In this document: in pieces, positions 14,359-24,900 of the stretch
Numbering within the stretch: position 1 is the stretch's first letter
How the letters are laid out: every line of letters begins with the position of its first letter
Source: Cyanoderma ruficeps
Taxonomy: Eukaryota; Chordata; Aves; Passeriformes; Timaliidae
Assembly (NCBI GenBank): GCA_008694505.1
Contig: VZDJ01000623.1
Location: 11,716,443-11,780,442, forward strand
Reading direction: 5' to 3'
Length of the DNA stretch: 64,000 bases
Notes under the pieces: model-generated
Databases searched by the model: none
Seen by the model: the letters and a program-made list of their open reading frames with translations, nothing else
Told to the model about the DNA's origin: nothing
Position numbers and translations under genes: made by a program

Positions 14359-15341
14359 AAGTGGCTGCAGCCATTGATGCCTTCTTCACATGTTAATGTG
14401 CATAAGGGAAGGTCTCAACCACAAATGTAGGTGCAAATGTACAGAGACAAATGACTTTGCCTTTCTACCATCCCTCACCCTGAGTGAGCCTGGCAAACTT
14501 TTACCATCTCTGTTTTCAGCCCCAAGGGCTGCCTGTTCCATGTTCCTACACCTGGCTCTGGGTCTCAGCAGGCTGCTAAAATGCAAGAAGATAACAAAGC
14601 AAAGGTATCTCTTGCAGGAAAGGATTTATGGTCCCAGGGCATATGTTTGCGGAGAATTTACTGTGTGGGCTTAGAGCCTGCTCAGACTGACTGAGCCGCA
14701 GCTCCTGCAGAGACCAGTGCGTGAAAGGGACACATGTAACCCAAAACTCTGACTCACAGTGACAAAGCCAACATGAGCCAAAGCCTGGAGACAGAGACAT
14801 GACCTAAGTGACCGTGGCTGGTATTTCACGGTGAAGAGACAAAACCTGTAGTCTGTAACAAAAAGAATGGGATGTGATGTTACCTTCTGGGAGGTTAGGA
14901 TGGGATTAATACAACAAACATATGGAGGGCAGATCAGCTCAAGAATACTGGGGAATTTTCTGAGTCAGTATTTTCAAGTGAAAACTCATGAGAAGGGCAG
15001 CAGGGAAGTCAGTACTTAATAGGATCATGTCAGAAATGTGTGACTAGAAAAGCCAAGAGGAAGGCCCCTCTGCAACTGCCCTGGTACCCACTGCAGGTCA
15101 GCAGAGATTGCACAGCAGCCAAGGGATGCAGGAGTGTCACAGGAATGAACCTGGAGTGGCAGGGCTCACGGGAGCTCTCTTCAATGAAAGGTTAGTACTC
15201 AGATTAAATGGTCTTAAGCAAAGAGGGTGCTAACCTCCCTATGTTCACAACTGAGAGTTCAGAAGAGCTTCAAGATAAGTGCAAAACACCAGAGGAGGCA
15301 CTTGGCTCAGAGGTCTCAATACAGGCTCCAGCACAGAGTGT

Positions 15342-15356
15342 AAAAAAAAAAAAAAA
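15342..15356 (+). repeat. Poly(A) tract, 15 bases
   Basis: Uninterrupted A15. The bases before it do not resemble a known retroposed gene, so it is probably a simple repeat rather than a retrocopy tail. Confidence 0.9.
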
Positions 15357-16320
15357 TTGTTTTTCTTACTTCCTAAATACACATTCTCACTCCTCAATTG
15401 GACACCACAATATACATTACAAGAAGCCAAGCGACACATGGCATACTGATGGCTAGTGTTTGCCTCCACTGCTGACAGGCCCCCAGTATGTAAACATCCT
15501 CCTAACACAGATATACCTCTCAGGTCTGTGTAATCTGGGTTTTCTGCAAGCCTGGGGAAATGCCTGATTATGTTATTCTGCAAACCCAACTCTCTGCTCC
15601 TTTTTGCGGCTTAAAGAAACCTTGGAAAGTCAAAATACTAATTTAAAAAGTGAAATATAAGCGCTTGGTGACAACTACATTGATGTACACACACACAATG
15701 TAGAGGGTGTGGGAAAGAAGTGAGCTATGCAAAAGTGTTAATAGATGATGCCATTTGTGACCTAGGCAACATCCCCAAACAGAGAACAATGATTCTTGGA
15801 CAAGCAATGGAGAGAGAGAATGGAGGCAGAGGGGTGGGTGGCTGGACGTTGCTAACAAAAACCTATATGACAATGAAGAAAATAAGGAGGTAAAACATTA
15901 TGGGAGTGAATAAATGGGACAAATCCCAAAGCAGCTATAAGAGGAAACCAAAGTTGGACATCAGGAACAGACCACAGCACAATATAAACTTGCTTGGCTT
16001 TTCACACCTTGTAGAGAGGTAGGGAATTTTAACACAGTATGCATTTCCACACATGCTAGATTCTGCTGGCTGATCTGTGATACAGAAACAGTAGAATCTA
16101 ACTACAAGAAAAGAGACTTGACAGGACTTAAGAATTAAAGGAACAACTAGCTGGTAATGCAACATGTGGCAGTTTAGTGCTAGTAATGAACAAATACAGC
16201 AGTCAGCATAGTTAAAATTGATTTGCCAAATACAAGGAAATTGTTAATTCTAGTAATGCTTCCATCTGCAGGATTCAGACATGACAGAAGCCAACTCAAC
16301 CCAACATGAACTTCTCTTTA

Positions 16321-16363
16321 TATATTGCACTTACATATTGCACTCTCTCTATATATTGCACTT
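16321..16363. repeat. TATTGCACT motif, three spaced copies
   Basis: TATATTGCACTT at 16321-16332, CATATTGCACT at 16334-16344 and TATATTGCACTT at 16352-16363, separated by short pyrimidine-rich spacers. This is probably a short local duplication. Confidence 0.8.
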
Positions 16364-16574
16364 TTCTTAATATAGATTAGTTACTGAAAAAAGGATACGT
16401 GATAAAAGTGGAATATCTTCAAAGTGTTTTTACTGAATCACAGCAGTAACTTCCAGTCCACCTGGACTTGTGTGATGGTCACAAAGTGTTGAGTTCACAA
16501 CTCTGCTGTGCCAATCTAACTGGGAGCACCACACTGACTGACTTCAACTCTTACCTCCTTCCTCTCTAATCCCT

Positions 16575-16765
16575 CTCTCTGTCCCCCCTGCCGGCTGCAG
16601 AGCAGCATGTGGGCTTGGCTCCCGGCACTCCATGAAGTCATCCGGAGAAGGCGCATTCACCATTTCAAGCCGGGACTCCTCGCCGAACTGAGCGCGGGTT
16701 TTCCAGCCGAGCCAGATGCCTGCCCCGCAGCCAGGGCTGCTCATCCTCCGTCAGCTCCCCCACCC
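16575..16765. promoter_or_regulatory. Small GC/CpG-rich spot with acceptor-like tract
   Basis: About 12 CpG dinucleotides fall in roughly 170 bases, against a CpG-poor background. On the plus strand a long pyrimidine tract ends in CTGCAG at 16600, a good 3' splice-acceptor shape. It is followed by a 65-codon open frame (16607-16801) beginning MWAWLPALHEV. The opposite strand is also open. It could be an unrecognised exon, a small regulatory island, or chance. I found no matching donor downstream. Confidence 0.3.
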
Positions 16766-18240
16766 TGGCCCCTCCAGTACCAGTTTGTTCAGCTCCATTA
16801 AACAGTCCCTTGTCAATGTGCCTTGGGAAAGGACAAGCTTTTCCTTCCAGTGAATGACAGAGATGGAAGCTCCTGCATTTACTATGTTCAGCTGGTTTCA
16901 GAAGGACACACGCCTCCTTTTAGCCTGGTGACATCTTGACAGGCAAATGATTTTTGGGGTTTTACAAGTGGGAAATACTTGGTTTCACTTCTTGATACCT
17001 TTGTTACAAAAAGTTACTTAGTGGTTCATGTAAATGACTCCAGAAATACCAGATCTTCTAGTTAATCTATTGACATATTGATAAAAGTAATAATAGATGA
17101 TTTTTTAAAAAGTGGGTATTTACAGTACTTCTGAATCTTCCTTAAGGTTTCCTCTTGAGCCACTTGATAACACCTTCAGATTTTAAGCTCCATTTCATCA
17201 ATAAAGGGTATTTTAAAATCTTTTAAATCAAATCCCAGCCATCCAGAAGGCTCCATCCGACAGGCGCCTCATGCTTGGCAAACACACTCTGCTGTAATCC
17301 TCCTGCTGCAGCACAGCAGCTCTGTCCTCATCTATTGTCCTCAACCATGAGAAACCTTCTTGCATCCTCCCTCCACCTGACATGCCTAGGAGCCTGCTCC
17401 TCATGACATATTGCCCCAGAGGAAAAAAAAATTACAAACATCGGCTTACTAGCTGGAAACGGTTTAAGTGTACTCCTCCTCCCTGCAGAGCTGAGAGTGA
17501 GGAGCTGAAAGGTGATGTGTGTGAGAGTTCCTTTGATAAGAGGCCAAGAAGTGACATGAACAAGATAATCAGGTCTTCAACCAGACATGCACATCTGGGA
17601 CAACTATCTTTAGCTTCCATCTGACAAGAGAATAATCCTGCTAATAGGAGTCTTTCATACCAGGTTGAGTGCCCCGGCAAAAGAAAAATTAAATGAGTTT
17701 AATCTAACTTCTCTCTGGCTCTTACTGGTGTCTAAAACACTGACTCATGCCATGCAAGAAGGGATGGGATTTTTTGCTCCAAGGGGTTTTGTCATGGGTA
17801 AATTAAATCCCAGGTTGGTCACTCTGGGAACTTTTGCACTAAAATTCCAACTATAGTAATTCCGGCTGTAAAGAAAGTGGCCTCTCAAACACAATTGTGG
17901 AACTGCACATGAACCATCCAAAAAGCCAAGCCCTGCACACTGGTCTCCAGCTTCCCATCGTGAGGGAGAGCAGGACTGTCCCCTGCCATGGAGAGTAGGA
18001 CTGTTCTCAGCACCCTGTGTGGTGCAGGGTGCCACACACGGTGAGGATACCACCAAGGGCATGGCACAACACCTTTTACCCAGTGTTATGTCCAGCAATG
18101 GGAGTGTCCAGCTGGGCCTCACACCATGCTCCTGCCTGGTGGACTCTGTGGGAGTGGTGAGCTGTCTGACACAACAGCAGAAGTATATGAAACATCTGGC
18201 CCCAGCTCATATTGGCAGGGAAGGAGGGATCAGCCTCCAG
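16766..18240. other. Intronic, no gene seen
   Basis: Unique sequence with short open frames on both strands. No element recognised. Confidence 0.55.
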
Positions 18241-18347
18241 AGCGCAGACTGGGTCGGTCGGGAAATGCGCTAACTCCGAAAGAATGAGCAGCTCGGCTCC
18301 TGGTGGTTGATGTCAGCTGCTCCTGACTTCTCTTGCCTCAGGTGAGT
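18241..18347 (+). other. CpG-rich spot followed by a perfect splice donor (candidate first exon)
   Basis: Six CpGs lie within 18241-18296. The sequence then reaches CAG|GTGAGT at 18339-18347 on the plus strand, a full-consensus 5' splice site. A CpG-rich start plus a strong donor is the usual form of the first exon of a noncoding transcript, here antisense to CELSR1. No open frame of note and no TATA box are evident. One donor by itself is weak evidence. Confidence 0.2.
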
Positions 18348-21300
18348 TGATTCATGTGTTTTATAGACATGAAGTATGAAGTATGAAAGATGCTATTGCT
18401 CCTTGAAGATTCTCACAGGCTGCAGCTTCCACTCTGGTCCTGGTTTTGCCTCCTTACCAAAAGTGCCGAACCACAATTTCACAACCCAATACTGACAGTT
18501 TTTGAGAAGATCAGGTAGAGATCATTCCTCGACTGACCCTTATTTTCCTTCTCTTGAATCCAACTAAGCACACCTCTGAGCACACAAGATTGTGGGCAAA
18601 AAACTGAACACAGACCAGGCTTCTGCTTTAAACTCTTTCCCTGATCTGGTTCTCCTTGCCTCCCTGCCTTTGTTTGTTTCTCACCAGTCTGGTGAGGGTA
18701 ATGAAGACAGAATATGCATTTTGCCTCCAGCAAGAGTTTTTTTAGTTCAGATCAGCTGCCTCCAACTGGAGTAAATAATTCTGGTACAAGAATGAGATGC
18801 AATGCACAGCAAACTGAAATAAGAAAAACTTGTTGGTAAATTTACTGGCTGCTTCAAGGACAGACTCTACCCTGACCCTTTGTTGCCTGCAGCAGTTCTG
18901 GTGCTTGACATACTGCTGCTTTCCCACAAGGAGCAAGACCATACATGCACCTACAGCTGCTCCAGAGGTTGATTTGGGGCTGAGACACACAATTGTCTGT
19001 GCTGCTGGAGACAGCCAGAGTCCTCCACACTGACCCAGTGAAGGTGACAGCTGCACTGGAAGTCTGGCAGGACACTTTGTGCCTGGCTCGGACCACCCTG
19101 CCTAGCCTGCATGGCAGCCGAAATCACCTACCTGCACTGCAGCCTCACCTGAGGAAAGCCAGAATTTGGGTGAAACCCATTAATACCAACCTAGCAATTA
19201 ACAACCCACAGCTCTCAGTACAAGAAAATCAACTACTGAGCCATTTGAAGTGTAGCACATGTACATACATGAAAATACTCAAAGGGAGTTTCAAAAGACA
19301 GGCTGGGGAGAGAAAGAGGAGGAGGAGCTGGAGATGCTGAGTGCTGCCCAGAATAGGAGCCTACAGCAGTTTTTGTCTCATTGCTTTTGCCAGTTGCCTT
19401 TCATAAACAATGTTTGGGAGAAAAAGCCTCCATAAATGTCAACAACTGTAGTTTATTAAATGGTCCATTAGTAAACCAACTAAATTTCTTAATTGTATTG
19501 GCCTTTAGATGGTAAGAACTACTCAAAAAATTGGTAGCTTTTGTGAAGCTACAGGAGAGCAAATTACCAGCTTCCAGCACCTTCCTAACAGCTCAGCAAC
19601 TTCTGGCACAAGCTCATTCAAGGAGGAGTATGGAAAAAAGAAGACGTTTGTGAGAAAGAATGTCTATCATCTGTTATTGCTGCATTTCTCCAAAGCAGAG
19701 CAAACAGCCAAGCTCAGGTAAAGCTCAGACACACAGAGCACACCTTCCAAGGGTGCTAAAGAGGGATAAAATTCAGGTGATTAACTTGTATAGACTAGCA
19801 CTTAGAAGGTTTTAGCAATATTTTAAAACATGCTGGGAGAAGCACATCAATCTGTCTCCACTAAACTAATGTTGGTTAGCTCAGGGGTCTGCAGCCTTTC
19901 AAGGCTTGGCACCCAGGGGAGTTCTTCCTCCTTGCATTAGAGACTACCTTTGCCAAGAGAAATTAAGCAAGTTCCTGGAGAAGCTGCTTCTGCAAGTGGT
20001 GACACACTGCACACCCGGAGATCGATAGTACCACCAGGCAAGCCAGTGGCACCCTGCTCCTGATAAATTTTGTTATTAGCCTGGGTTTCTTAATTCCTCA
20101 TTTTATTCAATGCAGACTTATTTTACAGGACACAGAGAATTAGCACTGAAAGACTTCTTAAAAGCAAAATTATTTAACTAGAAACTAAAAAATATTAATG
20201 AGCTGACCTTCTGGCCCCAAATTAAAGTTTACCTTACAAGCTACAGAATAATAAGACAAGCAAATAATGCCTTCATGGAACATAGCAATTAAACAATTTA
20301 AACAATAGAAAAATGCACTGGACATATTTCAACTGAAGATGGGAACAGCAATGTAACACCCTTTCCTGTATAAAGGTCATTTCATTTGCCACCCCAGCTT
20401 ATTTGGCTGATCATCATAATTCTACCATTTATTACAGCTTGTAAGAAAGGATTTAAAAAGAGAAAACACACAGAATTTTCATCTAGTCCACAGTACACAG
20501 TTAATTACTGTTAGGAGTTTCACTGCATTCCTCCATTGCCACTCACTCCATCATTCCCTGCCTGGGCTTATCAAGTCCTTTACACTCCAGCAATAATCTT
20601 TGCTAACATGCCCCATGTACAAGTGTCCCCAGGCAGGGCACGGGTCGCTGCAGCAGCAGCTCCCACTCTACTGCCCATCCATCCCCTGCCCCACGCCTTG
20701 CCTAAGCCTGTCCACCCACAGGTTCCTGAGCACCATCACTAACACCTCCTGGAGCACCCTCCCGGAAAGGTTTGGCTGTGCTTTTTGGGCTACCAGACTG
20801 AGCACTGAAATGCCACCTGAACAGCACGTGTTAAACTGAAAGCACTATGCAGCTTCCGAAGTGCACCAAAGGGTCTCTCTGCGCTGTTTTGGAGATCACT
20901 GATTCAGAAACAGGAGTTTGAGAGACTTCAAACAGCTGCATGTTCTGCATCTGAAGCCTCCACAGATCCTTTTCAGGGCAAGAAAGACAACTAAGTAATC
21001 CTCTATTCTGCATGAACACAGAGAAACATACTCTTTTCTGGGATTTTTTGTTTGGTGTGGGGAAGACCTGCAAATGCAGCTGATGTAGAGCTCAAAAACT
21101 CCGTTTGTTGAGACCTGAGATACCTCCCAGTTAATGCAAGCCACCTCTGAAGAGTAAAAGGCAGACAGAAGAGTAGCCATATTAAAAAAAAAAAATAAAC
21201 AACTGGAAAAATCATTACAAGGTCTTGTATCTTACTGCACAACTTCAGAAATGCTGGAGAGGAGTCTTGTTTTCCCTCTTGAATTGGAAGGGTCTTCCCA

Positions 21301-21492
21301 ATTCAATTTACCATTAATTTATACTTCTAGATCTCCTCAAATAATTTTTTATTCCTAGAAAGATACACATACACACACTAAAAACGTCCATTAAAAATTT
21401 GGGGATGAAAGGTTTACAAGATTTTTTTTTAACACGCTGAAAATCCCCCTTGCTGCATTCTAACCCTTAAGCATTTTAAAGGGTCTTGTTGC
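18348..21492. other. Intronic, no gene seen
   Basis: Unique sequence. 20090-20300 is AT-rich with homeodomain-like TAAT cores but less dense than the block near 24.7 kb. Nothing codes recognisably. Confidence 0.5.
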
Positions 21493-21725
21493 AACCTGTT
21501 TGAGGTTCACCTCCAGCTGCTTGGGAAGCAGTAGCTAACGTGTACAAAATATAAGACTAGTGACTAACTAGTACAGAACAGGTATCTCCAGGGCAGGAGT
21601 GAGACATAGCCAAACATCAGCCTTCAGAAACTGAGTCCCCCATCGGCAATCCGTGCTAAGGAGCTCTTGGAAGAACAAAACAGCATTACCCTCTACTCAA
21701 ACCTGTTTTAAAAATGCACCGGTTT
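21493..21725. promoter_or_regulatory. Cluster of three Grainyhead-like sites
   Basis: CAACCTGTTTG near 21492-21502, AAACCTGTTT at 21699-21708 and ACCGGTTT at 21718-21725 all resemble the GRHL1-3 binding motif (AACCGGTT or AAACCTGTTT). GRHL factors control epithelial and planar-polarity genes, so the location within CELSR1 is apt. Single motifs of this length recur by chance in 64 kb; the clustering is the only unusual point. Confidence 0.2.
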
Positions 21726-24617
21726 GGGAGGTGATTGATGTTCTGACTGTTCCCCCAAAGCCTTCCTCTTCCTCCTTCGTGCTCAGCTCTGTAGAGCTCA
21801 TGGAGTCAGTAGAGATGTATTTGCAAACATGGACAGAAGAACAGCCCGGATTCTCATTTCCATCATGCACAGGGTAATTTTACCAGCTTTATTTCCTTTT
21901 CTCTGCTCTATACATGGCAAATGGCCTCTCCAGTAAAGCCTTTATTTGTGAAGGGTGGAGACATCTGTTTTTACAGTGCTTACAGAGACTATTTCAAAAA
22001 CATTTCTTGCTTTCTGGCTGTTATGTTGTGTAAATAGAGAGAAAGGATTTGCCTATCACTGCTTGACTTCAGCTGTTAGCAAGTAATACACACCTTCACT
22101 AAGCCTTTTGTGAAGAAAATGATAAAAAAGTATTACTATTCAAACAACCACCTGATTACTATTTGAGCTCTTGTGTTCTACTAAGCTGGTGTTCACCCAC
22201 CTAAGAGGCCTCTCAGAGAGTATAGGGATCAAGGGATTTTTTTAGGCAGGTAACACTCCAAACTAAATTGAAAGGAAAAAGCAGAAAGTCAGCAGCAGAG
22301 CCACTGCTGATGTCCTTGCAGCTGCACCATGAGGGATCACACCTACTGAAATCCCTTTGCACAGCTCATAAACCTGCTGCAGTCAGAAGTGACATAGATT
22401 TTTGTGTATGTGTAAAGGGCTATCTATCAGGAGCTGCCCCTCCAGCCCGGAGGGCAGAAGTCACCCCAGTGCTTTGCAACACTTCAGACTTGTCACCACA
22501 TGTCATGAAATAATGTAAATTTGCTCATAAGCAGAGCTCATATGATATTAGACCTCCATAGAAAGAACAATTTTATTAGCAGCTCTTGGGTGGAGTGTTA
22601 GAAGACTAAAGAATAAAACCACAGAGGTTCAGTGCACATTTCCAGGCAAGCCCACCCAGCTATGAACTGTTGCAAAGGGAGCAGTAGAGTTCGAGCAGAG
22701 CAGCTTTACACCATGCTTCATGCACTGTGGATGAAAGACTCAGGCCACCAAAATCCGCTCAAGTCTGTTCAAAGAAGAGCTGGTTGTTTTGTTGCAAGAC
22801 AGAAGAAACTTGTCCCTTTGTATCTGTGTATTTGAAGTCTGCCCAGAAGTAAAACACTGTCCTCACCTCCGAAGATGCCAACCTGACATAACTCCTTTGA
22901 TTTTGCTGAGGCTTACAGGGCTATTACTGAAGACAGAACTTGGCATCCCGGGTTCCAGCAGTAAAGCTAACAGCTGAGTCTCAACCAAATGCTCAAACAC
23001 TAACACATCTGCCCCGGGCATATGAGAATGATCTGGAACACCCATCCCAGCAAGACCCATCCCAAAATTCCCTTTACAGTTCAAATCACGATTTGCATGT
23101 GGTCTAGCCTACTCAGTCTGGCGCCCTGTGAAGGCTGCACCCCCTGGTTCCCAGCCCTTGGCAGGCTGAAGGCTGCCAAATTCAGGTTTCATTGTCCCTG
23201 CATGCTGCTCATTCCTTTTGGCAATACCCGTTCCTTTTGAAATGTATGTAGAATGAAATGTATGAAAAGAAGGGGAAAAACCTAGGGACAACATGTCTGT
23301 AACATTTCCATTAACTGAGTTTATCTAATATATGCTTCTTTTCCTGATCCAGCCACAAAGGGAAAACACAGAAACATGCTCCTGCTCCCTAAGAGCCACC
23401 ACAGAGCACTGATTCCATAGTCCCCCATTATCACTGTTAAAAACCTGTCCTGTCATAAGGACAGGAAAATTTCTGGAGGCCATACATGTCTGCTTCATTA
23501 ACCAGCACAGGCCTTGGCCTGAGCTTCACAGGGAGCAACGGGCTGCTGGGAATGACTGCACCCAATGCTTGTGTGTCCATGTGTACAGAAGAGGAAACAA
23601 CATTTGGAGAACGATGCCTCTTATCATACCAGTATTTCTTCAGTATCTGTGTGCACTACCCTTCTCATGTAGGTAAGTGATAGAAATGTCCCAAAACATT
23701 GGGAGCTTGCAAAACTCCCCTTGTTTGTGTCAGTTCATATTACTTGGTGTAATATGAAAAATTGTATTACATACTGTAGACAGGAGACTGGTCTATTCAC
23801 TAAAGATTTTTCAAACCTGATAAATAAAAGCATTTTTCAAACTGTCTTTAATTGCCTGTAATATTTGCTGCGTGAAGTGGTAAAACAGTACAGCAATGCT
23901 TCTACAGCTGTCCTGTGCAAAGGCTGGAGGCAAAGGAATTCACATAGTGGAGACCCAAAACCACAATGGCGTAAGACACTTTGGTTCTCCACCACAAGTG
24001 TGGTGCAATATATCAATTTTCTTCAAACCATATCTTTGCTACTGCATCTTTAAATTCATATCAAAATCATCTAAACAAAAATAAACCATGATCAGCCTGA
24101 ATGACAGCAAAGTTGCACACTGACAGCCTTCAGTATCTCCATTTATTTCTACATGCAAATTCTGAGCCAATGCACCTTAAAACCAAGTTTACAATTTTTC
24201 AGAATTATGTAAATACATAATTTGGAAGATGGCCATGCTGAAGTCAACTGAGACAAAATTTACTATGTTGACACTGGCTAAGGACTCTTTATTCAGATCT
24301 ACACATGATCCCCACATAGACACCTCCTATCACAGTCTCAGAAAAAAATGCCCAAGTGCATGACGAAGAGATGTAGCTGATCCAGAACCCTCTGACACCT
24401 GGAGTCTCTTGCTGCCACTGCTCCCAAATCTCTGCGGCAGCAGCTTCTCCTGGGTTAAAAAAGGATACTTCAGTCCTTTTATTTTTGTTTCCTCGTGGAG
24501 AGTCCATAATAGCAATTTCAGTGGCTGCCAAAACACAGAGGCCAGTTCTCTGTTCTGGACTGGTCTCCGTTGGTTTGGGGCTGAGCGCTGCCAGGCATGC
24601 TCCACAGAGGCCACTGA
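21726..24617. other. Intronic, no gene seen
   Basis: Unique sequence containing one short perfect hairpin at 23734-23758. No exon, RNA gene or transposon recognised. Confidence 0.5.
23734..23758. repeat. Perfect 10-bp inverted repeat
   Basis: TTCATATTAC at 23734-23743 is the exact reverse complement of GTAATATGAA at 23749-23758, with a 5-base loop. The stem is AT-rich and short, so it may be chance or a palindromic binding site. Confidence 0.85.
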
Positions 24618-24900
24618 ATAATGCCACTGAATTAATTGTTCTATTAAAATACAACATGCATAATCTGCTTAATTTTTAATTATTCATGTATTAACTGTAA
24701 AACAATTGAAAGACCAATTATTTTCAATTACTTTGATACTCTACAAATCCCTGAAAAAAAGGGACAATGAACTGAAAATTGATTAGCAAGCAAAAATAAT
24801 AAAGTTTAGATTCTGTTGTTTGCTGCAAAGAGAGAATTTCAATTATGTGAATGCATTTTAATTTGTATCCATTTGCATAATAATTTAGGTGCATTAAGTT
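24618..24900. promoter_or_regulatory. AT-rich homeodomain/POU motif-dense block, enhancer-like
   Basis: Within under 300 bases there are many TAAT/ATTA homeodomain cores (for example around 24628-24640 and 24670-24690), a CATGCATAAT near 24655, ACAATTGAA near 24703, and an exact octamer ATTTGCAT at 24871-24878 followed by AATAATTTA. There is no coding frame and no simple repetition. This texture is typical of deeply conserved vertebrate developmental enhancers. The assignment is inference from motif density; conservation cannot be tested here. Confidence 0.4.

Larger units (their letters stand above)
14359..16574. other. Intronic, no gene seen
   Basis: Unique sequence. It includes a 15-base A run at 15342-15356 and a three-fold TATTGCACT motif at 16321-16363. 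No coding or RNA feature is recognised. Confidence 0.55.

Noticed and set aside
15342..15356. Poly(A) run as the tail of a processed pseudogene
   Set aside because: Upstream sequence shows no coding resemblance and no target-site duplication is visible.
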